Shown here piece by piece: positions 1 through 6,456 of a stretch of 44,155 nucleotides of DNA. The notes below the pieces were generated by a model. That model was given only the letters and a program-made list of their open reading frames with translations. It did not search any database and had not been told where the DNA came from. The position numbers and the translations under genes were made by a program. The DNA comes from Lentilactobacillus otakiensis DSM 19908 = JCM 15040 (GTDB lineage: Bacteria > Bacillota > Bacilli > Lactobacillales > Lactobacillaceae), in contig NZ_AZED01000002.1 of assembly GCF_001434145.1 (NCBI RefSeq), positions 1 through 44,155 on the forward strand. Reading direction: 5' to 3'. Every line of letters starts with the position of its first letter. Positions within the stretch are counted from its first letter, which is position 1.

Positions 1-16
1 CCTGCAGTCGGCATAA
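1..16 (+). repeat. attL core (left copy of attachment repeat)
   Basis: CCTGCAGTCGGCATAA is identical to the last 16 bases of the window. It reads as the 3' end of a tRNA gene: CCTGC is the 3' strand of a T-stem, AGTCGGC the 3' acceptor strand, then discriminator A. The upstream part of such a tRNA is not in the window. At the right copy the preceding bases do not form a T-arm, so the intact tRNA should be on the left. tRNA-Thr (5' end GCCGACT) is an inference. Confidence 0.85.
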
Positions 17-40
17 TTATACAAATTAGAAGAAATATTA

Positions 41-76
41 AAATTAGGAATGCTGTTAAATAGGCATTCCTAATTT
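41..76 (+). terminator. Rho-independent terminator next to attL
   Basis: A perfect 13-bp stem AAATTAGGAATGC / GCATTCCTAATTT with a 10-nt loop is followed by a run of T. It lies just downstream of the attachment core, so after integration phage DNA would supply termination for the host tRNA transcript. Confidence 0.8.
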
Positions 77-119
77 TTTTAATTTATAAAAACGTACTAG
101 AAAGTATTAAAATATAAAT

Positions 120-141
120 AATAACGGTCAAATAACGGTCA
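120..141 (+). repeat. Tandem integrase arm-type sites (left)
   Basis: Two adjacent copies of the 11-mer AATAACGGTCA. The same tandem pair, in the same orientation, is near the right end at 44069-44090, and I noticed it nowhere else. Short direct repeats flanking the core at both prophage ends are the expected pattern for arm-binding sites of the integrase N-terminal domain. Confidence 0.75.
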
Positions 142-189
142 AACGGGCAGAAGAAGTTTAACCTGATACAGAGTAAAATAACAAAATAA

Positions 190-217
190 AAGCGGAACCT
201 TATTAAAGGTTCCGCTT
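190..217 (-). terminator. Terminator of the integrase gene, overlapping its stop codon
   Basis: Inverted repeat AAGCGGAACCT / AGGTTCCGCTT with a 6-nt loop. On the - strand it is followed by TTTATTTTG. The last codons of the integrase (KRNL-stop) are encoded by the stem and loop. Confidence 0.8.
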
Positions 218-1336
218 GATTGGTATAGTTTCATCATGAGAGGAAAGGTTATCTAACTCTTCACGAATCTGTTGATCGTTTTTTGCTTTATATTCATCCA
301 TTAAATAGGAATAAATCTTTGTTGTTGTGGATACGTCAGCATGGCCTAAACGCTTAGAAATGATGTAAATGTCAATTCCTCGAGATAGTAGGTAAGCTAC
401 ATGTGAGTGTCGTAAAGAATGAAAGTGGAAGCCCTGTTTTTGAATCCCTAAGTCTTTTAGTATAGAACGCAACTTTTTATTAACGGCAGAGGATGATGGA
501 ATGGATTTATATTGATTAACAAAAATTAGTTCTCCATTATTGTGCTCCTTCAAGATCTTTAATGATTTCAGCAATTCGTCATTAACTGCAATGATTCGAT
601 TTGAACCAGCCGTCTTGGTATCTTTGAATCCACCGCCTTCGGATGAATTCCAAGCTTTAGTAATGCTAATCGTTTTAAAATTAAAATTAACGTCATTCCA
701 AGTTAATGCTTGAATTTCTCCCAAGCGAGCACCAGTTAAAACGGCCGTCAGGATCATAAAAGTGGAGGTAAAGTGATAGTTTAAGTGATTCTCCAAATAA
801 GCGATGAGACGCTTAATCTCAGCCACGTTGAGGTATTCCACATGCTTATCACGTGACTTATCATAAATAAGACTGACTCGCTGGGTGAAATCTTTATGAA
901 TCAGATCGTCAAGAATGGCATTTTGAACGGTTGCTCTAATTAGTGAATTAACTTTATAAACAGTATCTTTTGCATGAGAATGACCATAGAAATTAATAAA
1001 TGCTTGATATTGTGGACGGTCAATGCTTTTTAAAGTAACATCACCGAAATAATTATGTAATACTCGACTAGTTATTTTATAGCGATTCTTAGTCTGATTC
1101 TCAATTTTGGGTTCTTTGTACGTGTGATAAAAATAGTCAAAATAGTCAGCAAACTTAGGATCTTTAGGAACGAGATCCAAACCATTGTGGATATCGATTT
1201 CTAATTGACTCGCAAATAGTTTTGCAGCTGATTTAGTTCTAAAGCCGCTCTTTGTTTTCTCGTGTTCCTGACCATTGGCATCATAATAGTAGTATCTTAC
1301 TTGGTATCCATGACCATGCTTACGTATTGATGGCAT
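203..1336 (-). CDS. int: Tyrosine-family phage integrase
   Basis: Site-specific recombinase of 377 aa that integrates and excises the prophage at the tRNA 3' end. An N-terminal AP2-like arm-binding region (about residues 1-60) is followed by a SAM-like core-binding domain (about 62-165) and a C-terminal catalytic domain. The visible catalytic set is Arg204 (TGARLGE), Lys241, His306 and Arg309 (HSLRH), His332 (RLGH) and Tyr342 (KIYSYL). The - strand start has AAGGAGAA seven bases upstream. The gene lies 187 bp from attL and is divergent from the S-layer-type gene. All catalytic residues are present, so it is probably functional. Confidence 0.96.
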   Translation of the reverse strand: MPSIRKHGHGYQVRYYYYDANGQEHEKTKSGFRTKSAAKLFASQLEIDIHNGLDLVPKDPKFADYFDYFYHTYKEPKIENQTKNRYKITSRVLHNYFGDVTLKSIDRPQYQAFINFYGHSHAKDTVYKVNSLIRATVQNAILDDLIHKDFTQRVSLIYDKSRDKHVEYLNVAEIKRLIAYLENHLNYHFTSTFMILTAVLTGARLGEIQALTWNDVNFNFKTISITKAWNSSEGGGFKDTKTAGSNRIIAVNDELLKSLKILKEHNNGELIFVNQYKSIPSSSAVNKKLRSILKDLGIQKQGFHFHSLRHSHVAYLLSRGIDIYIISKRLGHADVSTTTKIYSYLMDEYKAKNDQQIREELDNLSSHDETIPIKRNL

Positions 1337-1464
1337 TATTATTCTCCTTTGGGTAATATACTAACACATAGTGGGGAATCTACTTAATAGAGCGATCATT
1401 TATTAATTATCATGGCATATAGATTACAAAAAAATGTTAAAGCCTTTACAACTCCTGTTTTCTT

Positions 1465-1492
1465 TTGCATTCAACCGTGATTATGTTATACT
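1465..1492 (+). promoter_or_regulatory. Strong promoter of the S-layer-type gene
   Basis: -35 TTGCAT (1465-1470), 16-bp spacer and -10 TATACT (1487-1492), extended by TG at 1484-1485. It faces away from int. No sequence like the repressor operators GTTCCCAA..GAGAAC is nearby, so expression in the lysogen looks constitutive. Confidence 0.75.
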
Positions 1493-1511
1493 ATTTACAG
1501 CAAGTTAGTTG

Positions 1512-1531
1512 AGGCATGTTTTTGCATGCCT
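1512..1531 (+). promoter_or_regulatory. 5' leader hairpin of the S-layer-type mRNA
   Basis: AGGCATG / CATGCCT with a 6-nt loop lies about 13 nt after the predicted transcription start and 42 nt before the start codon. Stabilising 5' hairpins are common on long-lived S-layer mRNAs; that role here is inference. Confidence 0.5.
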
Positions 1532-1573
1532 AGGTAGCTTGAAAAAACAATTTTTTTTGGGAGGAAATTACAC

Positions 1574-3313
1574 ATGAAAAAGTCATTGAAAAAGACTCTT
1601 TTTGCTGGTGTAGCTGCATTATCATTTGTAGCTGTTGCCGGTGTATCTAGCACAAATGCTAGTGCAAAATCATATGCCAAAGTTACATCAAACAAAGCTT
1701 TGACAACTGATGCTACTACTCGTAACGTTGCTGTTAACGGTACTAACGCTCTTTATACAAAGGCTGGTACTTTGAAGGGTGCTAAGACCGTTGCAACTAA
1801 GACTACATTAGCTAGTCTTAAGAACTCTAAGCAAGGTCAAAAGAACTTCCGTGCTTATCGTGTAGCTACTACTAACCGTGGCTCAGTTTACTACAAGGTT
1901 GTTTCATTTGATAAGACTTACCGTGGCTGGATCTACGGCGGCAAGTCAGTTACTGCATTTGCTGGTGGTATTGCTTCATTCAGCACTACTACTGCCCCTG
2001 CAGCAGCTGCAAACACTTCATCTTCAGCATCTTCAGCTTCAATCAATACTCAGGGCCAAACCACTGCATTGACTGACGCTCAAAAGAATGCTACTTACAA
2101 GATTACTAAGGCTGGTACTGCTAACGATGGTACTGCGACTACTTATTCATATCCTGCATGGACTGAATACAAGAAGGGCCGTACCGTTACTGATGCTACT
2201 CCTTACGCTAACGATACCTTCAAAGTTACGGACCAAACGACCCGTACCCGTGAAGGCGACCTTTGGGTAAAGATTGCTGACACTAATGCTACCAACGGTC
2301 AAAAGATCAATGGCTGGATTAAGTACAGCGCCTTAACTGCTCAAGCTACTACACCTACTACTACACCTGTTGCTGACAATGCTGTTCGTGTCAACTTCGT
2401 TGATGCTTCTGGTAAGACTATCAAATCAGTTGACTACACTAAACTAGGTACTACCAAGAAAGGTGACACTCTTGGATCATTGTCAGCTGTTAAAGACACC
2501 AAGGGTAATATTACATCATATCAATGGCAATTAAACGCTGCTGATAAGACACCACTTAAGAATGCTATTGATAATGCATTAAGTGGAACTGGATATTCAT
2601 TTGATGCTTCAGTTGCTGCTAATGCTTCTGTATTAGCACAGGCTAAACTTGGTGATACTACTAACGTAACCTTGACAAAAGGTGCAACGGTTTATCAACA
2701 ACTCAAAGCATATTCACAAGATGCTAGTGCTTCAGGTATTTTAACACTTACACCTTTAAGCCCACTTAGTTCAACACCTAGTTCAACTGCAAATAACCGT
2801 CAGGCATTTGCTGGTGACATAACGGTTGGTGGTCAACCATTCAAGTTGAGTGATTATGTAAATTCTGACTCATCATTTAACACCACTCAATTCTTAACTG
2901 ACTACAAGGCAAAACAAACCGCTTCAAAATTAAGTGCTGCCGATTTTGCTAAAGCTTATAATGCGGCCGTTACTAAAGCTGCGGATTCTACCTTTATTAC
3001 ACCAGCTAACTTGAATATTAGTGACTTGTTCTCTGGTAATCAAGATGCAGGATTTACATCTACTGATGTTGCAAACTACGTTAACAAGCATGCTTCATTA
3101 CAAACTTTGAAGTCAGGCGTCTTCCCAGTAGTTTCAGCTGATGGTAGTGCTGTAACATTTGATCAGTTTGTATTCAACTTTAGCAATGGTGCTGCCGGAA
3201 CATTTGGTCAAACACCTGCTCGAGCTGTCTATACATTTAACTCAACAAAGCCTAACACGAATGTTACGTTCCCAACTTCAAATCCATCAAATACTACGAC
3301 TCCATTTGCTTAA
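1574..3313 (+). CDS. Secreted S-layer-type surface protein (lysogenic conversion gene)
   Basis: 579 aa with a clear signal peptide: MKKSLKKT, a hydrophobic stretch, then a cleavage-like NASA-KSY at about residue 31. The mature N-terminus (about 32-130, including TTDATTRNV, YTKAGTLKGAK and YRGWIYGGKS) closely resembles the wall-binding domain of Levilactobacillus/Lentilactobacillus S-layer proteins. A second related unit runs to about residue 256 (INGWIKYSAL). After a Thr/Pro linker, about 320 residues are unfamiliar. The first half uses codons typical of highly expressed lactobacillus genes (AAC, AAG, GGT, CGT), unlike the surrounding phage genes. It has its own promoter, RBS (GGGAGGAAA) and terminators. 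The position between int and the repressor is the usual one for lysogeny-expressed cargo. Surface remodelling or superinfection exclusion is inference. Confidence 0.85.
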   Translation: MKKSLKKTLFAGVAALSFVAVAGVSSTNASAKSYAKVTSNKALTTDATTRNVAVNGTNALYTKAGTLKGAKTVATKTTLASLKNSKQGQKNFRAYRVATTNRGSVYYKVVSFDKTYRGWIYGGKSVTAFAGGIASFSTTTAPAAAANTSSSASSASINTQGQTTALTDAQKNATYKITKAGTANDGTATTYSYPAWTEYKKGRTVTDATPYANDTFKVTDQTTRTREGDLWVKIADTNATNGQKINGWIKYSALTAQATTPTTTPVADNAVRVNFVDASGKTIKSVDYTKLGTTKKGDTLGSLSAVKDTKGNITSYQWQLNAADKTPLKNAIDNALSGTGYSFDASVAANASVLAQAKLGDTTNVTLTKGATVYQQLKAYSQDASASGILTLTPLSPLSSTPSSTANNRQAFAGDITVGGQPFKLSDYVNSDSSFNTTQFLTDYKAKQTASKLSAADFAKAYNAAVTKAADSTFITPANLNISDLFSGNQDAGFTSTDVANYVNKHASLQTLKSGVFPVVSADGSAVTFDQFVFNFSNGAAGTFGQTPARAVYTFNSTKPNTNVTFPTSNPSNTTTPFA

Positions 3314-3344
3314 TGCGTTAGATGTTGTTGATTTGTGAGGATAT

Positions 3345-3380
3345 AATAAAAAGGGCCGTTTACAAACGGTCCTTTTTATT
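3345..3380 (+). terminator. Terminator of the S-layer-type gene
   Basis: AAAAAGGGCCGTTT pairs with AAACGGTCCTTTTT (one G-T pair), and the 3' arm ends in a T run. It starts 32 bp after the stop codon. Confidence 0.85.
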
Positions 3381-3548
3381 AGGCTCTTCGTCAACTGTTG
3401 TTGGTGAAACTAAATTCGAGTTCTAATCACTTTGTGATTAGGGCTCTTTTTGTATGAACCCGAAAAGCGAACAGCACTCTTAGCCGGAATCTGAAAAAGT
3501 TTACTGTGTATAATTATTGTTTGCTGCAAAGCTTGTGTATTAGCCTTT
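3381..3548. other. Non-coding stretch with a second terminator and a possible IS end
   Basis: No gene is visible. GGCTCTTCGTCAACTGTTG starting at 3382 resembles the terminal repeat of ISL3-family insertion sequences, from memory of that family. No transposase frame accompanies it, so at most this is a relic. A 13-bp hairpin terminator occupies 3418-3451. Confidence 0.3.
3418..3451 (+). terminator. Second terminator downstream of the S-layer-type gene
   Basis: GAGTTCTAATCAC / GTGATTAGGGCTC (two G-T pairs) with a 3-nt loop, followed by TTTTT. Confidence 0.65.
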
Positions 3549-3860
3549 CTATTCAAAATCTAGCTCAACAACAGATTCTTCCAACTGATCTAGTGTCTCA
3601 TTAACTGAAATAAAGTGTCGCCATTTATTCGGATCATGTTTGGCAAGTCCCTTAAAATTACTGCTGATCTTATCGTGGATATTTACCAAAAATTTGTAAT
3701 ACATATTAGCTGCTTCACGATCGATTCTTTCCTGTGGCCAACGTTTATCCAGAGAACGTTGGTTATTTTTTTCGGTCAAATATTGCAGGCATTTGCTAGT
3801 AAACAAATTCTCGATATTGCTATTCTCTTTTAAGTAATCTCTTAATTCTTCAGTATCCAT
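3549..3860 (-). CDS. Hypothetical protein of the lysogeny module
   Basis: 103 aa, charged, mostly helical-looking and soluble (MDTEELRDYLKEN at the start, VVELDFE at the end). I do not recognise the family. The start is well supported by AAGGAGGA on the - strand. It follows the repressor gene in the same direction but is separated from it by a terminator and a tRNA-like hairpin region. Expression in the lysogen, and an immunity or exclusion role, are suggested only by position. Confidence 0.75.
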   Translation of the reverse strand: MDTEELRDYLKENSNIENLFTSKCLQYLTEKNNQRSLDKRWPQERIDREAANMYYKFLVNIHDKISSNFKGLAKHDPNKWRHFISVNETLDQLEESVVELDFE

Positions 3861-3889
3861 GTTAAAATCCTCCTTAAAATTAGTTAATT

Positions 3890-3931
3890 GACTATTTAGG
3901 ACTCGAACCTAAGCAAACCACCTGGTTAGTC
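3890..3931 (-). other. tRNA-like three-way-junction structure in a 5' leader
   Basis: On the - strand an outer stem GACTA / TAGTC encloses a small hairpin (AACC-AGGT-GGTT) and a textbook tRNA T-arm, TTAGG-TTCGAGT-CCTAA (3896-3912). It ends about 14 nt before the RBS of the 103-aa gene. It is too short for a tRNA: no D-arm or anticodon arm is present. It could be a tRNA relic or a leader structure that mimics a tRNA elbow. Confidence 0.4.
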
Positions 3932-3962
3932 GAAACATATGTTCTTTTAAAACTTTAAATGA

Positions 3963-3982
3963 AGCCCCCACGTTTGGGAGCT
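3963..3982 (-). terminator. Terminator of the repressor gene
   Basis: On the - strand AGCTCCCA / TGGGGGCT (one G-T pair) with loop AACG, directly overlapping the repressor's TGA stop. The T tract after it is weak (TTCATTT), so some read-through into the 103-aa gene is plausible. Confidence 0.6.
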
Positions 3983-4719
3983 CATAAAATCACTTTACCG
4001 ATTACATTAACTTCATCACAATCAAACACCATGTCATCGTATGCCTTGTTAATTGATTTTAAGGTAACGGTATTATCCTCATTTACATAAAACTTTTTAC
4101 AAGTAACACCAACATCACGAATGTGGACGATCGCAATTTCACCATCCTCAACTTCTGGCTGGTAGTGGATAAAAACTTGACTACCTTTTTTTAAGAGCGG
4201 TTCCATTGAATCACCATCCACAGTAACTAATTCATCAGCACCAGCGGGGACCTTCTCACCAGCAATAAGCTTGTGGATTAATTGGGTATCTTGATCCTCA
4301 CCGTTAATAGGAGACCCGGCAGCAGTTGAACGCCCAGCAGGAATTTCAATCATCGGCTTGTGATCAAACATTGAAGATATTTTTTCATTATTCTGTTCGT
4401 CTAATTGATCACTGGCATAATTGTAAACTTTCTCTTGGCGATCAGAGTTTAACCTTTTATTAATCCTTAGAATTCTTCTGTCACTATCAGTTAATGAACC
4501 AATCTCATTCTCTTTGAATCCAAGAATATATTCTGGGGTAGTGTGTAACGCTTTAGCAAAAGCATCCACATTATTTAGTGGAAATTCTCTAGTTTTATTA
4601 AAATACCTTGATAATGCTGACTTGGCCATGTTTACACGTCTGGCCAGTTCACTAAGTGTTAAATTCTGCTCATTTTTTAATTCAATAAGTGTGTCGACTA
4701 TTTCGTCATTTGTTTTCAA
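3982..4719 (-). CDS. CI-like prophage repressor (XRE HTH plus S24/LexA peptidase)
   Basis: 245 aa. The N-terminal helix-turn-helix (about residues 8-68, LSELARRVNMAKSALSRYF) binds the operators in the adjacent switch. The C-terminal LexA-like domain has the Ser171 nucleophile (VDGDSMEP) and the Lys208/209 general base (VTCKKFYV). A candidate self-cleavage bond is Ala134-Gly135 (STAAGSP). This predicts RecA-stimulated autocleavage and SOS induction of the prophage. Transcription is leftward from the promoter at 4746-4774. Confidence 0.95.
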   Translation of the reverse strand: MKTNDEIVDTLIELKNEQNLTLSELARRVNMAKSALSRYFNKTREFPLNNVDAFAKALHTTPEYILGFKENEIGSLTDSDRRILRINKRLNSDRQEKVYNYASDQLDEQNNEKISSMFDHKPMIEIPAGRSTAAGSPINGEDQDTQLIHKLIAGEKVPAGADELVTVDGDSMEPLLKKGSQVFIHYQPEVEDGEIAIVHIRDVGVTCKKFYVNEDNTVTLKSINKAYDDMVFDCDEVNVIGKVIL

Positions 4720-4745
4720 TAGAGCCCCTCCTTGCTTACCATCAC

Positions 4746-4774
4746 ATTATAGCACCGTTCCCAATCGGAAACAA
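4746..4774 (-). promoter_or_regulatory. Leftward (lysogeny) promoter
   Basis: On the - strand TTGTTT (4769-4774), 17-bp spacer, TATAAT (4746-4751). Operator O1 occupies the spacer and part of the -35. Confidence 0.75.
4757..4772. promoter_or_regulatory. Operator O1
   Basis: GTTCCCAATCGGAAAC, an imperfect 16-bp palindrome with the same GTTCCC half-site as the three others in this region. It overlaps the leftward promoter. Confidence 0.7.
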
Positions 4775-4818
4775 TCAAGATATTAAAAAAACTTTTTGAC
4801 TATTTTTTTAATTATCAT

Positions 4819-4834
4819 GTTGACAATTGGGAAC
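4819..4834. promoter_or_regulatory. Operator O2
   Basis: GTTGACAATTGGGAAC, a 16-bp palindrome-like site that contains the -35 TTGACA of the rightward promoter. Binding here would block early transcription. Confidence 0.7.
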
Positions 4835-4848
4835 GAATACGATATTCT
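4820..4848 (+). promoter_or_regulatory. Rightward (early lytic) promoter
   Basis: Consensus -35 TTGACA (4820-4825), 17-bp spacer, -10 TATTCT (4843-4848). It drives cro and the early operon. Confidence 0.85.
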
Positions 4849-4854
4849 TTAAGT

Positions 4855-4870
4855 GTTCCCAAATGAGAAC
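4855..4870. promoter_or_regulatory. Operator O3
   Basis: GTTCCCAAATGAGAAC lies at the expected rightward transcription start, just before the cro RBS. Confidence 0.75.
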
Positions 4871-4888
4871 GTAAGGAGATGAAAAATT

Positions 4889-5122
4889 ATGTCAGTAGAT
4901 TTAAGAAGAGTCAAAGCTGAAAGAATTGCGAAAGGATATTCGCAAGAGGACATGGCCAAAATGCTAGGTTGGAAAAGCAGAGCAACATATTCCAAGCGGG
5001 AAACCGGTAAAGTTAGTCTGGGAGCTGATGAACTTGCAAAGATTGCGAGCGTGCTCGGATTCTCTAATGATGAATTAGGAATTTTTTTTACAATAACCGT
5101 TCCCAAAAGAGAACGAGTTTAG
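4889..5122 (+). CDS. Cro-like XRE transcriptional regulator
   Basis: 77 aa with an XRE helix-turn-helix (about residues 5-65, YSQEDMAKMLGWKSRATYSKRE). It is the first gene of the rightward operon, divergent from the repressor, with TAAGGAGATG as RBS. Expected role: repress the lysogeny promoter and commit to lytic growth by binding the shared GTTCCCAA..GAGAAC sites. The last codons contain a further copy of the operator. Confidence 0.9.
   Translation: MSVDLRRVKAERIAKGYSQEDMAKMLGWKSRATYSKRETGKVSLGADELAKIASVLGFSNDELGIFFTITVPKRERV
5099..5114. promoter_or_regulatory. Operator O4 inside the 3' end of cro
   Basis: GTTCCCAAAAGAGAAC matches O3 at 14 of 16 positions. It encodes part of the C-terminal VPKRER of Cro. 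A site about 250 bp downstream of the promoter could act by looping or as a roadblock; this is inference. Confidence 0.65.
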
Positions 5123-5204
5123 AAAGAGACTTTCCAAGTAACGATCAACCTTTTATTTAGTCCAGATACGTCCACACAGCCAGCATAGAAAGGAGGTGAG
5201 TTAA

Positions 5205-5261
5205 ATGGACGAAATAACAGATGTGGATTGGAATGAAAAAGCCATTCCGAAGAATGACTAG
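5205..5261 (+). CDS. Very short ORF (18 aa), probably a truncated early gene
   Basis: MDEITDVDWNEKAIPKND follows a very strong RBS (AAAGGAGGTGA). It ends 6 bp before the tail of an oppositely oriented ORF. The good RBS with a minimal frame suggests a gene cut short when the - strand segment (intron core plus exon) was acquired. A genuine micropeptide cannot be excluded. Confidence 0.45.
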   Translation: MDEITDVDWNEKAIPKND

Positions 5262-5267
5262 CATTGT

Positions 5268-5462
5268 TTATTTACCCTTTCGGTTCTTCCATGCGCCACG
5301 AAGATTCTTTTCATAACTTTGAATATCTTTCATAGCATCACCTTGGTTCTTGTAGAGATCAGCCAACTTAGACTTAGGTGCTAAATTACGAAGTCCTTGT
5401 GTACCATCCATTGCCTTCTTAAGTGATTCAGGAATTCCGAATGAATCCAGAGATGTTATCAT
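5268..5462 (-). CDS. Orphan C-terminal coding fragment downstream of the group I intron core
   Basis: The - strand frame reads ITSLDSFGIPESLKKAMDG and continues to a lysine-rich end (WKNRKGK), about 63 residues. It looks like real protein sequence, but I do not recognise it. No RBS precedes the only ATG (5460-5462), and that ATG overlaps the predicted 3' splice junction of the intron. It therefore looks like a 3' exon that needs a 5' exon for its start, and none is visible upstream. Probably a relic; expression is doubtful. Confidence 0.4.
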   Translation of the reverse strand: MITSLDSFGIPESLKKAMDGTQGLRNLAPKSKLADLYKNQGDAMKDIQSYEKNLRGAWKNRKGK

Positions 5463-5690
5463 CAAAGTTTTTTATCTTTGATTTCTAGTTATTTTTAACT
5501 AGCTCAGCATATCTTTTCATCCTAAGTAGGATGTTGGGCGCTCGTGGATGGATTATTGATGTCAGTCACCATCTATGCGTTGCACCTTCACAGTTCTTTA
5601 AGGCGCGCTGTGCTAGGCTCAGGGTTACCTTGCTGATAGGACAGTTTAGGCTTTCCTTGAATTCACCCAATACAAAATTTACATTACTGC
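5461..5690 (-). ncRNA. Group I intron catalytic core (antisense to the early operon)
   Basis: Read on the - strand, this has the ordered P, Q, R and S elements of a group I intron. P4: TCAAGG (5655-5660) with CCTGA (5619-5623). P6a: CACAG (5608-5612) with CTGTG (5589-5593). R: GGTGCAACGCATAGATGG. P8: hairpin CATCCTACTTAGGATG (5519-5534). Then J8/7 AAAAGA and S. P7 pairs GCATA (5574-5578) with TATGC (5507-5511); the usual pair is GACTA/TAGTC, so both strands differ in a compensatory way. P9-type hairpins are at 5485-5502 and 5461-5482. No homing endonuclease is inside, and the 5' splice site is not clear. Confidence 0.8.
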
Positions 5691-5775
5691 AAAAATGGGC
5701 AAAAACAATGTTACTTGAATTATATATCAATTATTTGAAAATAGGTAAATCTCATGTAGAGAAGAGATGAGTTAA

Positions 5776-5889
5776 ATGGAAAAAGGCAAACTGCATCAGT
5801 ACTTTGATAGTAATATTCAGCCTATTTTAAATATGGCGATAGGAGTTCTATTTATGACAATTGGTTACTTACTTGGTCATATGTCCTAG
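5776..5889 (+). CDS. Small membrane protein
   Basis: 37 aa with one hydrophobic helix (about residues 18-36, including GVLFMTIGYLLG). The upstream AAGAGATGAG is only a moderate RBS. It is the first + strand gene after the intron region. Function unknown. Confidence 0.55.
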   Translation: MEKGKLHQYFDSNIQPILNMAIGVLFMTIGYLLGHMS

Positions 5890-5935
5890 AAAGAAGCCAA
5901 GTGATCGTCAATGAATAGTTGAAAGGAGGAAACCA

Positions 5936-6019
5936 ATGTTACAAATAATTGCTTTAGTTATTTCAATTATTTCACTAATCGGATCACTGATATTAACGTA
6001 TTTAGCTTACAAACTATAA
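5936..6019 (+). CDS. Hydrophobic micropeptide
   Basis: 27 aa, almost entirely one transmembrane helix (MLQIIALVISIISLIGSLIL) with a short YLAYKL tail, behind a perfect RBS (GAAAGGAGG). The size and shape resemble type I toxin or regulatory membrane peptides, but no family assignment is justified. Confidence 0.6.
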   Translation: MLQIIALVISIISLIGSLILTYLAYKL

Positions 6020-6108
6020 TATCTTTTCATAGCTCAAAAAATTAATTAATACTGGTTCAGCTCGGATTTTTGGAATCGTCACGAACACCGAAGAAGGAGT
6101 TAATAAAA

Positions 6109-6258
6109 ATGTCAAATTTTAAAGATTGTCTTGAAAAAATTGAAGATTCCATAGAAACGGCAATCTTGTTCACTATATGGTGTTGTATTAATTTTTGGCA
6201 ATTGATCGTGGTCGGTATTGTGACGATCACAGCAATCGTCTTTTTATTAGAATATTAA
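6109..6258 (+). CDS. Small membrane protein
   Basis: 49 aa: an acidic amphipathic N-terminus (MSNFKDCLEKIEDSIETA) followed by two hydrophobic stretches around WQLIVVGIVTITAIVFLL. The start at 6109 is preferred over an upstream in-frame ATG at 6070 because GAAGGAG precedes it. Function unknown. Confidence 0.6.
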   Translation: MSNFKDCLEKIEDSIETAILFTIWCCINFWQLIVVGIVTITAIVFLLEY

Positions 6259-6303
6259 CAGCTATTGAAACTAATGCGGGAATGATGAAAGGAGGTGAAT
6301 AAA

Positions 6304-6456
6304 GTGAACCAAGACGCAGAAAAAACACCCCGAGCCATTTGTGGTAGCAAGGAGTGCAATAAGGAAAAAATCGTGCCAATGACAAAAGAATCGCGTAAAA
6401 GAGCATTTAATCTTTTATCAAAAATTCTTTCAGAGCTATACGAACCAAATTGTTAG
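6304..6456 (+). CDS. Small Cys-containing protein
   Basis: 50 aa starting at GTG behind an ideal RBS (AAAGGAGGTGAATAAA). It contains CGSKEC and is basic. Its last 50 bp overlap the 3' end of the - strand gene at 6407-6631. Unrecognised. Confidence 0.55.
   Translation: MNQDAEKTPRAICGSKECNKEKIVPMTKESRKRAFNLLSKILSELYEPNC

Noticed and set aside
1495-2270. Overlapping ORFs inside the S-layer-type gene (1495-1695 -, 1878-2072 +, 2088-2270 +)
   Set aside because: They are shadows caused by repetitive Ala/Thr codons of the real gene, with no RBS.
3890-3931. Complete tRNA gene
   Set aside because: Only the T-arm and a short outer stem exist; the anticodon and D arms are missing.
5531-5770. 79-aa + strand ORF across the intron region
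   Set aside because: It is antisense to the group I intron core, lacks an RBS and has no protein-like pattern; the RNA explanation is far stronger.
6013-6035. Second intron S-element (ATATCTTTTCAT shared with 5509-5520)
   Set aside because: Only a 12-base match is shared; no P7, P4 or R element is nearby.
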